From contig NZ_RQFK01000026.1 of assembly GCF_004770765.1 (NCBI RefSeq), positions 1 through 64,000 on the forward strand: a DNA stretch of 64,000 nucleotides, written 5' to 3'. The notes under the pieces are model-generated. The model made no database searches, was not told the origin of the DNA, and was given only the letters and a program-made list of their open reading frames with translations. The DNA comes from Leptospira noumeaensis. Its GTDB lineage: Bacteria > Spirochaetota > Leptospiria > Leptospirales > Leptospiraceae. Each line of letters starts with the position of its first letter. Position 1 is the first letter of the stretch. Below are positions 8,457-17,773 of the stretch, piece by piece. A program made the translations under genes and the position numbers.

Positions 8457-10655
8457 TTGGTAGCAAATTCTATGGATTCTCAATGGAAACGTTTCTGGGA
8501 AACCGGCCTCTTCCCCTCACTCGAGTTTAGTCTTAGCCTATCCATTGGTTATGTACTCTCTCTATTCTTTTACGTAGCCGGATCTGAACTTGCATTAATA
8601 GATCGTACAGATACAGCTTATCCTGTATTACAAATCCTTCTTGTGATTTCTTTTTCAGTAGGGTTTATTTATCGAAAATACAAACACACGTTACCCGTAA
8701 GTTTAGCGACTGCACTTTTGGTTGTAGCTGCCATACAAATTTTCTGGTTTTTGAAACCTAATTCTGCTGAGTTTTTAATCGATTATATTTTCTCCTTTGA
8801 ATTGGTTTTACTCAGCGGAATTATTTCCGCATTTTGTGTGGGGATTTACGGTGGATCTTTACGTGACTTTCGTTTTTTAAGTTTTGCGCTTGGTGTCACA
8901 GCTTTTACCTTTTATTCGTTATTTGAACCCAACCAAAACTATTCCATGAAAGTTTTGTTAGCTGTTCTTTACATTCTATTGTCCTTTTATTTAGTCAGCA
9001 CATTTGTTCAAAGAGATCCTTATTCTAGTAAATTCTATAAAATACGATCCAAAATCGGCAAACATCCGCTATTTGCTCCTTTTTACAGGTCAGCCCTTTC
9101 CCTTCTCATCTCCTATTGTATTTTACATATATATTTCCAACCAGGACCAAAAATTCCGCTCATCCTTTCCGTATCTTTTTCAGTTATTTTCGGTAGAGTG
9201 TTATCTTTGCTTGGTGGGTTAAAAAAAGAAACTAAGGCAGTATTTTTAATTGGTAGGGTTGCTCTGTTATTTGCCTTTTTCTTTTTTATTTACCAAACTT
9301 ACTGGAGTTCTTTTTTTATAGCACTTTGTATCATCACAGGTTCCATTGTTGGATTTTTTAAACCAAACAAAACTGCTTATAAAGAATATTTGTTAGTGGG
9401 AGTAGAGACAAGTATTTACCTTGGACTTTCTTTTTTGTTATACTTTTGGAATTTACCTATGGGAATCCGAACTATCTCTGCACTATTGTTTGTTCCTGTA
9501 TTAGTTTATCCCTACTTAATGCAAAGGCACATTGTACGATTGCCAAGAATTTTGATGTTGGCCATAGCGACATTGATTGTTTTATTATTCTTCTCACCAC
9601 CAACAATTAGAACAAACTCCCCATTTTCCAAAAAAGAAATCTTTGATCCAATCCCTTTCGCGATTACCAATATTTCTTTTAATGATGAAGAATATATTTT
9701 TTATAAATCGGTTTTGCCATTTGCATCGAACCCCTTCCTTCCCAAACGTTCAGAAATCAAAGGGAAAACCGTTGTTTTGGGACTCAGTTCAAACCAGTCA
9801 CAGATTATTTCTTATATTGAAAGACTGAGTCAGGAACAACACCCATTTCTAATTGTTACCACACGAAATAAAACTAATCAATTTCATCACATCAATGCCC
9901 TTTCACTTCTCAGCAGAAAGTCTTATTGGAATTTTGATATTTATTATCCAAGTTATTTGGATTCAAAAATTGGATTTGCGAATTCACTTCCTTCAGATTG
10001 GAAACTTAAATACTTCGCCGAAAAATTAGACAATGCCACAACTTTGGAAGTGGTGAGCACATTAGATTCCGTATTAAAATATTCTTCTGGAGATCTAAGA
10101 AAAGATGCTTTGGAGATCAAACATTTATATTACGAATCCTTCGCAGAATATGCGAGGTTCTATCATACGTTAGGCCAAAACAAACTAACATTAGATTCAA
10201 TCGCAATTGCCAGAAAATTTGAACCTCCAAAATCTGATTTACTGAGAATTGCATTTAATAGTTTGAAATTCACGACACCAGAAGCAGAATACATTCCCAT
10301 TCTCGAGGATTTAAGTTCAGATACTGAATTTCAAGAATTTGCCTGGAACTCACTGATACCCATGTTTGAATCCCTAGGAGATTGGAATAATGCGCTTCGT
10401 ACAATGAGTTCATTAGAACGATTTTACCGTTCCAACAATCAAATTGATCAAGCCAACGAACTAGAGTTAGCTCGAGTTCGACTTTTCATCAATCAAGAAA
10501 ATTGGAAAGAAGTAGAGCCCATTATATCAATGAAAATCAGAGAAAATCCAAACTCAGTGATTTGGGAAAGACTAAAGAACGAAGTTATAGAAAAAAAAGA
10601 TTCACTTAGAAGGTTGAGTGTTCGACCTGATGTGAGAGAGGCAAGAATCCAATGA
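8457..10655 (+). CDS. Large membrane protein with repeat-containing soluble C-terminus
   Basis: Up to 732 residues. The first 395 or so are hydrophobic, with about 12 membrane segments. The remaining 340 are soluble and helical, with spaced repeats from about 540 onward resembling TPR units (for example the stretch around WNNALRTMSSLERFYRSNNQ). I do not recognise a named family. The TTG at 8457 follows GAAGGA by 16 bases; an in-frame ATG at 8472 is the alternative and gives 727 residues. The stop overlaps the motA start (ATGA at 10652-10655), so the two are translationally coupled and may act together. Confidence 0.75.
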   Translation: MVANSMDSQWKRFWETGLFPSLEFSLSLSIGYVLSLFFYVAGSELALIDRTDTAYPVLQILLVISFSVGFIYRKYKHTLPVSLATALLVVAAIQIFWFLKPNSAEFLIDYIFSFELVLLSGIISAFCVGIYGGSLRDFRFLSFALGVTAFTFYSLFEPNQNYSMKVLLAVLYILLSFYLVSTFVQRDPYSSKFYKIRSKIGKHPLFAPFYRSALSLLISYCILHIYFQPGPKIPLILSVSFSVIFGRVLSLLGGLKKETKAVFLIGRVALLFAFFFFIYQTYWSSFFIALCIITGSIVGFFKPNKTAYKEYLLVGVETSIYLGLSFLLYFWNLPMGIRTISALLFVPVLVYPYLMQRHIVRLPRILMLAIATLIVLLFFSPPTIRTNSPFSKKEIFDPIPFAITNISFNDEEYIFYKSVLPFASNPFLPKRSEIKGKTVVLGLSSNQSQIISYIERLSQEQHPFLIVTTRNKTNQFHHINALSLLSRKSYWNFDIYYPSYLDSKIGFANSLPSDWKLKYFAEKLDNATTLEVVSTLDSVLKYSSGDLRKDALEIKHLYYESFAEYARFYHTLGQNKLTLDSIAIARKFEPPKSDLLRIAFNSLKFTTPEAEYIPILEDLSSDTEFQEFAWNSLIPMFESLGDWNNALRTMSSLERFYRSNNQIDQANELELARVRLFINQENWKEVEPIISMKIRENPNSVIWERLKNEVIEKKDSLRRLSVRPDVREARIQ

Positions 10656-11392
10656 TCCATTCCACAATACTCGGAATCCTCGCAGCCGTTTTATCGGTTT
10701 TTGTAGCTATTTTAATTGAAGGTGCGTCTTTACGTTCCTTCTTTCATTTACCCGCCATGTTACTCATCGTCGGAGGAACGTTAGGTGCAACATTTGCATC
10801 CTATTCCATATCCCAAGTCACAAAAGCAGTTACAGACATCAAATTTGTCCTTTCTAGAAAAAAAGAAAATGATCTCAAACTTGTTTTCTTTCGGTTTTGG
10901 GAAAAGGCTAGAAAAGATGGACTTTTATCTTTGGAAGATGAAGCCAAAAAATTGGATAATCCATTTTTACAAAAAGGAATTCAATTGATTGTGGATGGTT
11001 CCGACCCAAGAACCATCGAAGAAATTTTATGGGAAGCCCATGAAGAAGAAGAAAAGAACGATTTAAAATCAGCAAAAGTCTTCGAAACCGCTGCTGGATT
11101 TTCACCAACAGTGGGAATTATAGGAACGGTTCTTGGTCTTGTGACTGTACTCGAAAATTTAGATGGGGGAACCAAAGTCCTGGGACAAGGAATCGCCACA
11201 GCATTTATTGCAACCTTCTATGGAATTTCATTTGCCAATTTGATTTTATTACCCATTTCCAATCAGCTTAAAGTAATCGCCAAACAAGATAGTAACGAAC
11301 GCCAAGCCATTATGCGAGGAATTTTATCTTTACAGTCGGGCGAAAACCGCAGGATTCTAGCAGAACGAATTGATCCCTTTGTTAAGTATTAA
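10652..11392 (+). CDS. motA: MotA-type flagellar stator / proton-channel protein
   Basis: A 246-residue protein with the MotA four-helix plan. Helices 1-2 hold MLLIVGGTLGATFASY. A cytoplasmic domain of about 110 residues follows. Helices 3-4 begin at GFSPTVGIIGTVLGLVTVL, matching the conserved P-T-x-G-I-I-G-x-V-L-G-L of MotA, and end in GIATAFIATFYGISFANL. MotA with MotB forms the ion-driven stator. No motB follows; the next gene is on the opposite strand. It is coupled by ATGA to the upstream membrane/repeat protein. It could be a second MotA paralogue, as spirochaetes often have, or a MotA-like ion channel with another partner. Confidence 0.82.
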   Translation: MIHSTILGILAAVLSVFVAILIEGASLRSFFHLPAMLLIVGGTLGATFASYSISQVTKAVTDIKFVLSRKKENDLKLVFFRFWEKARKDGLLSLEDEAKKLDNPFLQKGIQLIVDGSDPRTIEEILWEAHEEEEKNDLKSAKVFETAAGFSPTVGIIGTVLGLVTVLENLDGGTKVLGQGIATAFIATFYGISFANLILLPISNQLKVIAKQDSNERQAIMRGILSLQSGENRRILAERIDPFVKY

Positions 11393-11395
11393 AAT

Positions 11396-12385
11396 TTAGA
11401 CCTTAGTTTCTGGTTGGATCAGAAACAATTGGTGGATTTTTTCGTCCCGAAAATCTTTCGGGATGGATTCTTTTGTACGATTGATACATTGGAATCCACG
11501 TTGGTTCCATTCCTCTTCAGCAACTTCCATTTTAAACTTTCGAAAGTTTGTTGAGAACCAAATTTGTCCATCATCTGTTAAAAACTTTGTTAACAATAAT
11601 AAAAGAAGGTTTCTGTGTTTAGATTGAACATCCCACTCTTCGAACATTTTTTTGCTATTAGAGAATGTTGGTGGATCCAAAAAAATTAAATCGTATCGTT
11701 CTCGGTTAGGATTCTTTGTTTCTTCTTCTACCCATTGTAAAATATCAGCATTTATAATTTGATGATTGGTTGATTTAAATCCATTGTGTTCTAAATTTTT
11801 TAAGGCCCATTCACAATAAGTTTTAGAGAGATCCACACTTTTTGTTTTTTTTGCACCACCTGACGCTGCATAAACGGAAAAAACACCGGTATAAGAAAAT
11901 AAATTAAGAACAGATTTTCCTTTCGATTCCTTTCTGATCCAATCTCTCGTAACACGATGGTCTAAAAATAAACCTGTGTCTAAATAATCAGAAAGGTTGA
12001 TTCTAAACTCCAAATTGGATTCTTTGACCCATTCGAAGTTTCCTTCGATAGATAATTTATCGTATTGGTCTGAACCTTTTTGTTTTTTACGTCTTTTTAA
12101 AAACAATTGATCTTCGGATATTTGGAATACATCGCGAACGATGGCCGCAATTCGCTCAAACCTTTCCTCGTGGCCCTCTTCTGCTTGAAACCGTAAGGAA
12201 CTTTTATCGTATAAAACAAAACCACTGGGATAACGATCCAAAATACAGGATACTTGTGGAATGTCTTCCGAATAGATTCGATAACATTCAACTGATTCTC
12301 GTTTTGCCCATTTTTCGAGTTCCTTCTTTAGTTTGCGAAGGCGGTTTTCAAACATGGTAAGGGCACCAAATCCCCGTTCGGTCAT
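11396..12385 (-). CDS. RlmK/RlmI-like 23S rRNA methyltransferase
   Basis: A 329-residue class I SAM-dependent methyltransferase. VLNLFSYTGVFSVYAASGGA near residue 160 is the SAM-binding motif I, and LIFLDPPTFSNSKKM near 245 is the motif IV seen in RlmK (C-terminal half of E. coli RlmKL) and relatives. The N-terminal part resembles the RlmI/RlmK core extension. RlmK makes m7G2069 and RlmI makes m5C1962 in 23S rRNA; the DPPTFSNSK form favours RlmK. AAGGAAA six bases before the ATG at 12385 supports that start. It is convergent with motA, with stops three bases apart. Confidence 0.75.
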   Translation of the reverse strand: MTERGFGALTMFENRLRKLKKELEKWAKRESVECYRIYSEDIPQVSCILDRYPSGFVLYDKSSLRFQAEEGHEERFERIAAIVRDVFQISEDQLFLKRRKKQKGSDQYDKLSIEGNFEWVKESNLEFRINLSDYLDTGLFLDHRVTRDWIRKESKGKSVLNLFSYTGVFSVYAASGGAKKTKSVDLSKTYCEWALKNLEHNGFKSTNHQIINADILQWVEEETKNPNRERYDLIFLDPPTFSNSKKMFEEWDVQSKHRNLLLLLLTKFLTDDGQIWFSTNFRKFKMEVAEEEWNQRGFQCINRTKESIPKDFRDEKIHQLFLIQPETKV

Positions 12386-12429
12386 GGAATTTCCTTTTTT
12401 AGGGGAGGTTGGGAATTTTAGGTAGATGT

Positions 12430-12490
12430 CCCCGCCCTATCTAGACTGGGTGGGGTTATCCACCCGCCACCCAATACGCTCCATCTACCA
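12430..12490 (-). repeat. Dispersed GC-rich repeat, copy B
   Basis: Read on the minus strand this copy has TGGTAGA, ATTGGGTGGCGGG, CCCCACCC and AGGGCGGGG in the same order and nearly the same spacing as copies A and C. It lies in the divergent gap between the RlmK-like gene and the RNase H gene. Its position in a 5' region, while copy A sits at a 3' end, argues against a simple terminator role. Confidence 0.7.
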
Positions 12491-12596
12491 CGGCCCGCCG
12501 AAAAAGTCCTTAATAAATCAAAATCCAAATGATTTTTTTAAATTCAGTTCATGTTTTTGATTGGTTGAAGAATGAACACAAAAAAGACTGTCGGCT

Positions 12597-13010
12597 ATGT
12601 CAACGAAAGATACCACCTTCATTTATTGTGACGGTAGTTCCCGCGGAAATCCAGGCCCAGCTGCCATTGGGGTTTCCTTCCAAAATAATGATGGAATCGA
12701 ATTCTTTTTTTTATCCGAAAAAATTGGAACCGCAACCAACAATGTGGCAGAATGGCAAGCCTTGTACCGGGGAATGGAAGAAGCCATCAAACAGAATTTA
12801 CAGAAAATCAGATTTCGATTGGATTCAGAACTTGTCGTCAAACAGATGAAAGGTGAATATAAAGTAAAAAACAAAGATCTTCTTGTTTTCAAAAACAAAT
12901 GTGAGTCTCTAAAAACATCCTTTCAAAATTTTGAAATCCAATACGTTCCAAGAGAACAAAACACTAGAGCTGACCAACTAGCAAACCTTGCCCAAGATGC
13001 AAAGGATTGA
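12597..13010 (+). CDS. Ribonuclease HI family protein
   Basis: A 137-residue RNase H fold. The four acidic catalytic positions are visible: Asp in IYCDGSSRGNPGP (near 12), Glu in NNVAEWQAL (near 51), Asp in RLDSELVVKQM (near 77), and the last Asp in RADQLAN (near 129). The enzyme cuts RNA in RNA/DNA hybrids. It lacks the basic protrusion of E. coli RnhA, as do the short archaeal/Bacillus YpdQ-type enzymes. No Shine-Dalgarno is obvious before ATG 12597. The end overlaps the possible TTG start of the following gene. Confidence 0.85.
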   Translation: MSTKDTTFIYCDGSSRGNPGPAAIGVSFQNNDGIEFFFLSEKIGTATNNVAEWQALYRGMEEAIKQNLQKIRFRLDSELVVKQMKGEYKVKNKDLLVFKNKCESLKTSFQNFEIQYVPREQNTRADQLANLAQDAKD

Positions 13011-13018
13011 TTGACCTA

Positions 13019-13378
13019 ATGCAGATTTTCTTGAATCTATCTTCCCTTTTGATTCTAATCATGTTTTTATCAAATTGCAAAAAATCAGTGACTCGCCAAC
13101 TAGATGATTTGTTAGATTCGGGAACTTCATTCCAATCAGCAACATTCTGCGAAAAAAATAAAACCCTACTGATAGATAGAAAAGAAGACTGTGATAGGGT
13201 GACTCAATTAGCGAAAGAAGAAATCGACACCATTCTCAATCGAAAGTTAGATTTGGGTATCGCCCCTGTGATTGTTGAAAAAAACAAAGGAAAACAAATT
13301 GAAGAATTTCTACAGGTTCATACCCGGATGGGAATACGTTACTGGGAAATCTGGAAAACAAACGTGATTTTAGAATAG
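13019..13378 (+). CDS. Small lipoprotein of unknown function
   Basis: About 119 residues. MQIFLNLSSLLILIMFLSNC is a lipoprotein signal with Cys at about residue 20; the mature part is basic to neutral with no recognised domain. The frame could instead start at TTG 13007, which overlaps the RNase H stop, but ATG 13019 gives a normal signal peptide. The gene sits between RNase H and the Fur-family regulator, all on the plus strand and close enough to be one transcript. Function unknown. Confidence 0.65.
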   Translation: MQIFLNLSSLLILIMFLSNCKKSVTRQLDDLLDSGTSFQSATFCEKNKTLLIDRKEDCDRVTQLAKEEIDTILNRKLDLGIAPVIVEKNKGKQIEEFLQVHTRMGIRYWEIWKTNVILE

Positions 13379-13410
13379 ACAATCTCCGCCCATTACAGGA
13401 TAAACAAATC

Positions 13411-13833
13411 ATGGCTGGAGATCCTTCTCAAATTCTAAAAAAAATCGGACTTAAGGTAACAAAAAACCGAGAACAAGTTTTGTCGATTCTGCAAGGATCC
13501 CCTAGACCGTTAAATCACCAGGAAATCATGGAAAAACTTCCCAAAGAGGAATCTTGGGATCGGGTCACCATCTACCGTGCCTTATCTGATTTAGAAGAAA
13601 AAGACCTATTAAACTCTCTTCATTCTACAGATCGCGTCACCTATTTCGAGTTAAAGTCTGATGGGAATCATATTGTATCCAAAGCACACGGCCACCTTAT
13701 CTGTAACAACTGTGGTAAAATTGAATGTATCGATGATCCTTGGAATGGGATCCCTTCCACCAAACAGTTAAAAGGTTTCTCCACAGAATCAGTAGAAATT
13801 GTTTTTAGAGGCAAATGTAGAAATTGCCAATAG
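13411..13833 (+). CDS. Fur-family metalloregulator
   Basis: A 140-residue protein with the Fur fold. The N-terminal winged helix carries the recognition helix WDRVTIYRALSDLEEKDLL (about 50-68). The metal-binding C-terminal domain has HGHLICNNCGKIECI and a final CRNC, giving two CxxC pairs for a structural zinc. Fur-family proteins sense iron, zinc, manganese or peroxide and repress uptake or stress genes. The subtype (Fur, Zur, PerR) cannot be fixed from sequence alone. The gene overlaps the downstream nucleotidyltransferase by ten bases. Confidence 0.85.
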   Translation: MAGDPSQILKKIGLKVTKNREQVLSILQGSPRPLNHQEIMEKLPKEESWDRVTIYRALSDLEEKDLLNSLHSTDRVTYFELKSDGNHIVSKAHGHLICNNCGKIECIDDPWNGIPSTKQLKGFSTESVEIVFRGKCRNCQ

Positions 13834-15110
13834 AAATTCAGTCCTTAGTTCCAGAAAAAAATCTAAAACATTTATATCACATCGACACTGCATTAAAAGA
13901 TGCAGGTTTTGAATGTTACTTGGTTGGTGGATCTGTTCGAGATTTGGTAATGGGAAAAGCACCCAAAGAATTTGATCTCACAACAAATGCAGAACCCAAT
14001 CAAGTCAAACGACTCTTTCGAACAGTAATCGATACAGGAATCGATCATGGTACTGTTACCGTTGTTTTGGACAAAATCAATTATGAAGTTACCACTTACC
14101 GAATCGACAAAGATTATACTGATGGTAGAAGGCCAGACCATGTTGAATTTGGAACCACATTATCCGAAGATCTGAAACGAAGAGATTTTACAATGAATGC
14201 TTTAGCATTCGATATCAAAACGGGTGTACTTGTGGACGAACATTCTGGAAAGAAAGATATCGAACAAAAAATCATTCGTACAATTGGTGACCCTATCAAA
14301 AGATTTACCGAAGATGGTTTACGCCCGATTCGGGCCTTACGATTTGCGAGCACTTTGGATTTTGTCATTGAAGCAGAAACCAAAAAAGCAATCCATGAAA
14401 CAAAACAAATCACCAAAAAAATATCCTTAGAACGATTTCAAGATGAAGTTTTAAAATCCTTTTCCGGATATAAACCTTCTCGGATGATCCAACTGTTAGC
14501 AGAAGAAGATATCTTTCAAATTTTTCTACCAAATCTTTCAAACAGACTTGATCCTAAAAAATCTATTTTAGAACGATTGGATTTGATCTCTAAAGAATTA
14601 ACAGGAATGCAATTGGCATTTGCATTTTATGCGTTACTTGGAGAAATTTCGTATAAAGATTTAGAATCTATATTAAGAACATTAAAATTCTCTGGTCAAA
14701 ATACAAAAGATTGTCTTTTGTTTTTTGAATTTTTATCGCGATGGGAAACAAAACAAAATTTTAATATAGAGGATTCCTTTCTTTTAAAAAAAGAATATTT
14801 AGCGCCCGTTAAACGCCATTTTCAAAAACGTTTCCAACTAGACTCCCAATTCATCCAAAAACTAAGCCCCATCTTTGGAGCAAATATCTCCGAGATGATC
14901 CGAATTTGGGAAGAAAACCCACCCCTCCTCCTCACTGACTTGTCACTCAACGGGAACCATCTTTCCGAATCCTTCCCCGATTTGCCCAAAACCAACTATG
15001 GAATCATTCTAAACCAGCTCCTAGACCTTGTCCTACACTCGCCTAAAGAAAATGAATATTCTAGACTATTACATCACTCTGCTGTTTTAATAAGCAATTT
15101 GACCAATTAA
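13824..15110 (+). CDS. CCA-adding enzyme / poly(A) polymerase family nucleotidyltransferase
   Basis: A 428-residue class II tRNA nucleotidyltransferase-type protein with a TTG start inside the end of the fur-like gene. The head domain has YLVGGSVRDLVMG and KEFDLTTNAEPNQV (the GG/RRD-type signature with the catalytic Asp pair), RRDFTMNALAFD and TEDGLRPIRALRFAS. The last 200 residues are helical RNA-binding neck/body. The family either adds CCA to tRNA 3' ends or polyadenylates RNA (PcnB); the two cannot be separated with confidence here. No C-terminal HD domain is seen. Confidence 0.88.
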   Translation: MPIEIQSLVPEKNLKHLYHIDTALKDAGFECYLVGGSVRDLVMGKAPKEFDLTTNAEPNQVKRLFRTVIDTGIDHGTVTVVLDKINYEVTTYRIDKDYTDGRRPDHVEFGTTLSEDLKRRDFTMNALAFDIKTGVLVDEHSGKKDIEQKIIRTIGDPIKRFTEDGLRPIRALRFASTLDFVIEAETKKAIHETKQITKKISLERFQDEVLKSFSGYKPSRMIQLLAEEDIFQIFLPNLSNRLDPKKSILERLDLISKELTGMQLAFAFYALLGEISYKDLESILRTLKFSGQNTKDCLLFFEFLSRWETKQNFNIEDSFLLKKEYLAPVKRHFQKRFQLDSQFIQKLSPIFGANISEMIRIWEENPPLLLTDLSLNGNHLSESFPDLPKTNYGIILNQLLDLVLHSPKENEYSRLLHHSAVLISNLTN

Positions 15111-15289
15111 TTTCTAGTTTTTCTCTCATTCGAACCAGCGATTGTTTCTTTATTAATCAAAAACTAATTTTTTTTCCTCTAGAACCCATTCAAATACACT
15201 GTTTCTATTTTTTTCTTCCTTAAGTCGAATTTGGATCCGCCAACCTGGTACACAACTTGCACAACAAGTTCACATAGGAGAAATGGCAA

Positions 15290-16672
15290 ATGAGAAATAA
15301 ATATAATCTTCTCGCAACTTCGGTTGCCCTTCTCGTTTCAAGTTCAGTTTTTGCACAAGGCGAAGCAAAAGAAAAATCTTGGTACGATAAGATCAATGTT
15401 TCCGGTTACGTAGATGTTTTCTATATGTATACTGCAAACAATGTTGAGGGAGCAAAACGTGATGCTTCAGGAACTTTCAACACGCAAAACAAACAATTCG
15501 GTGTCTCAGCTGCAGCACTTGATTTGCAGAAACTTGCGGACAAAGATAGTCCTTGGGGATTTAGAACTGTTTTCCAAAACGGTCAAAACAACGTTTATCA
15601 AGAAGCACCTTATAACCAAACGAATAGTACTGTGAACATGAACATGCTCCAACAAGCATACGTTTCATTCTACTTCCCAGTATTAAAAGGTTTGACTGTT
15701 GATATGGGTAAGATGGCCACGCACATTGGTTATGAACTTTTGGAAACAAAAGATAACCCTGTTTATACGATTGGTTACATATTCTTTAACACAATCCCCT
15801 TCATCAACACAGGTGCTAGAGCAAACTTAGCAGTTTCGGATAAATTGAACTTAGGTTTTTATCTATACAATAGTGTAGGTGGAACTGGTTCAGATATCAC
15901 TGCGTATAACAATGCAAACGTGTCTACTTACCGGGACGGTGTTAACAAAAATAAAGCTGTGGGAACGCAGGTTTCTTACGACATTATTTCTGATAAACTT
16001 AAAGTAACATGGAACACACTGTATGGCGTGGACGTAACTTACGCAAGACCATCCAATGCTGACTACTGGATGAACGAAGTGTATGGAACTCCTATCAACG
16101 CAAAACGTGCTAGTTACCAAAACGATTATTGGATGATTAACAACGTGATTTTGAATTTCACTCCAAACGACAAAACTCTTATATCCTTAGACTATACACA
16201 AGGGGATAAAAGTGGAGCGGCTGCTACTTTAACTGACCCAACAACTCAGGTTGATATTGATGGAACAGGAACAACAAAAGTATCTCTCACTCGCGATGAC
16301 AGTAACGCAAAAAGAACTTACAAAACATACGGTTTGTGGTTCCGATATAAGTTTACTGATAAATGGGCACTTGCTGGACGTTACGAAAGAATTGACGATT
16401 CTAGAAATGGCGGCCCTCTCGGCGTGAGTAACAACACTGCAGGAAGACACGACCTTCAATACATGGGTAGTCTTGGTTATAACACAACTAAATACTACTT
16501 AGGAAGCGCTCAAACTTTTACAATCACACCTACTTACTACTACGGAGACAACATTATCATCAAAGTTGACTTCAGAAGAGACCAAGCAAAAGGTCAAGTT
16601 TTCACTGACGAAAAAGGGCAACCTCAAACGTATCAAAACGGTGTAACTTTAGGTATTGTTGCAACATTCTAA
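15290..16672 (+). CDS. Outer-membrane beta-barrel porin (BBP2/OmpL-like)
   Basis: A 460-residue exported protein with signal peptide about 1-22, ending VFA-QG. The mature chain shows alternating strand patterns and ends in ...LGIVATF, with the C-terminal aromatic expected for barrel assembly. GKMATHIGYELLETKDNPVYTIGY followed by IPFINTGAR resembles the conserved loop of the BBP2 'putative beta-barrel porin' family (established only by eye). It presumably forms a channel. AGGAGAA precedes the ATG by 8 bases. A lipoprotein gene follows 21 bases later in the same transcript. Confidence 0.75.
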   Translation: MRNKYNLLATSVALLVSSSVFAQGEAKEKSWYDKINVSGYVDVFYMYTANNVEGAKRDASGTFNTQNKQFGVSAAALDLQKLADKDSPWGFRTVFQNGQNNVYQEAPYNQTNSTVNMNMLQQAYVSFYFPVLKGLTVDMGKMATHIGYELLETKDNPVYTIGYIFFNTIPFINTGARANLAVSDKLNLGFYLYNSVGGTGSDITAYNNANVSTYRDGVNKNKAVGTQVSYDIISDKLKVTWNTLYGVDVTYARPSNADYWMNEVYGTPINAKRASYQNDYWMINNVILNFTPNDKTLISLDYTQGDKSGAAATLTDPTTQVDIDGTGTTKVSLTRDDSNAKRTYKTYGLWFRYKFTDKWALAGRYERIDDSRNGGPLGVSNNTAGRHDLQYMGSLGYNTTKYYLGSAQTFTITPTYYYGDNIIIKVDFRRDQAKGQVFTDEKGQPQTYQNGVTLGIVATF

Positions 16673-16693
16673 GGAAAAGGAGAATAATAAAAT

Positions 16694-17155
16694 ATGAAAT
16701 CCAATCAATCAAAATCCGGATTCGTCTCCCTGGCAATCATGGTAGCTTTGACAGCAGTGTCATTTGTAGGTTGCGCTGAGTCTTCAACGAAAAAGAACGA
16801 AGATGTTACACTTCTTACTTACTTAGTGTCAAATCCTCATGCACCGGTTGGAGCGCAAGCAGACTGTGTTGTGTCCGTAGGACTTATCAACTCTTGTGTT
16901 GGAGCAAAAGTTCAAGTGGATGCTGGTGCAAACTGCTCACTTGTAACTATCGCTGACAACCAAGCAATTGGTGCCGATTATGCTACTATCAAAACAAATG
17001 TAATTAAAAAATACAATGAGTTGAAATGTAACATTGCGGAAAACAAATATGCAACTGCTTCAGCTGCAATTGATGCTTTCAAAGAGCCGTTGACATTTAC
17101 TTCAACTGCCGATGCTACATCAAAAGTAGTTTTTTCAGCACCTACTTATTACTAA
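16694..17155 (+). CDS. Lipoprotein co-transcribed with porin
   Basis: A 153-residue lipoprotein. The signal ends in VSFVGC with Cys near 27, followed by a Leu-rich LLTYLV stretch common in spirochaete lipoproteins. The mature part holds four more Cys residues (DCVV, NSCVG, NCSL, LKCN), likely two disulfides if periplasmic or surface-exposed. I do not recognise the family. It has a strong AAGGAGAA ribosome site and follows the porin directly, with a terminator after it, so the two form a two-gene operon and may form one outer-membrane unit. Confidence 0.7.
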   Translation: MKSNQSKSGFVSLAIMVALTAVSFVGCAESSTKKNEDVTLLTYLVSNPHAPVGAQADCVVSVGLINSCVGAKVQVDAGANCSLVTIADNQAIGADYATIKTNVIKKYNELKCNIAENKYATASAAIDAFKEPLTFTSTADATSKVVFSAPTYY

Positions 17156-17185
17156 GTAGTAACTGAAAAACCATTTTAAATATAA

Positions 17186-17218
17186 ATAGAGTGGGACGTC
17201 CCCCACTCTATTTTTTTA
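17186..17218 (+). terminator. Rho-independent terminator after porin-lipoprotein operon
   Basis: A perfect 10-base stem (ATAGAGTGGG with CCCACTCTAT), loop ACGTCC, followed by seven T. The convergent gene on the minus strand ends at 17216, and the A-rich bases upstream make the terminator usable from both sides. Confidence 0.9.
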
Positions 17219-17773
17219 TTTCTCTTCCAAATGATCTGAACCCTTTTGTTCGTTTTGATTCTTCTTTGAACCTTTTAACCATTTTCCCCAGCTAAATCCC
17301 TGAACTCTAGCACTTGCAGGTTTTACTACGTTTACGGTTCGCACTAAGTTTCGTTTGAAGAAAATATAAATTTCCTCATCAGGTTCCGCACCAGGTTCAT
17401 AAATAGATATGGGACGAGTGTAAACCAATACGTCCCCATCTCCACTATAAATAATTCTATCTGGCTCACCCAAATATTCTTTCACAAAAATTCGAGTTTG
17501 TTTGTAGAGTTTCTCTAACATTACTTCTCTTATCTTTAAACCATTGTAACCTTCTTCAGTCAGAGCCTCTCGTTGAGCTTTTCTTTTATCTTCTTCTGTT
17601 TTTAAATCATTTTCAGATTTAGTGAGAAGTTGATTACACTTTGACTCGTCTTGAAAAGTCTCCATACAATTTTCAAATAAAACTTGTTTGTTTTGAATGA
17701 TTCGTTCTTCGGAAGAAGAACATTGGAATAAAGAAAGAATTATCGCGGTTGAAATGAGTGGGAAGTTTTTCAT
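17216..17773 (-). CDS. Lipoprotein of unknown function, possible BamE/SmpA-like fold
   Basis: A 185-residue lipoprotein with signal ILSLFQC (Cys near 18). The first half is charged and probably coiled coil (about 55-100). The second half contains VKEYLGEPDRIIYSGDGDVLVYTR, which recalls the strand-turn pattern of SmpA/BamE-type domains (GxPd...w.Y), a weak similarity by eye. The C-terminus is Lys/Gln/Glu-rich. It stands alone, convergent with the porin operon. Function unknown. Confidence 0.6.
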   Translation of the reverse strand: MKNFPLISTAIILSLFQCSSSEERIIQNKQVLFENCMETFQDESKCNQLLTKSENDLKTEEDKRKAQREALTEEGYNGLKIREVMLEKLYKQTRIFVKEYLGEPDRIIYSGDGDVLVYTRPISIYEPGAEPDEEIYIFFKRNLVRTVNVVKPASARVQGFSWGKWLKGSKKNQNEQKGSDHLEEK

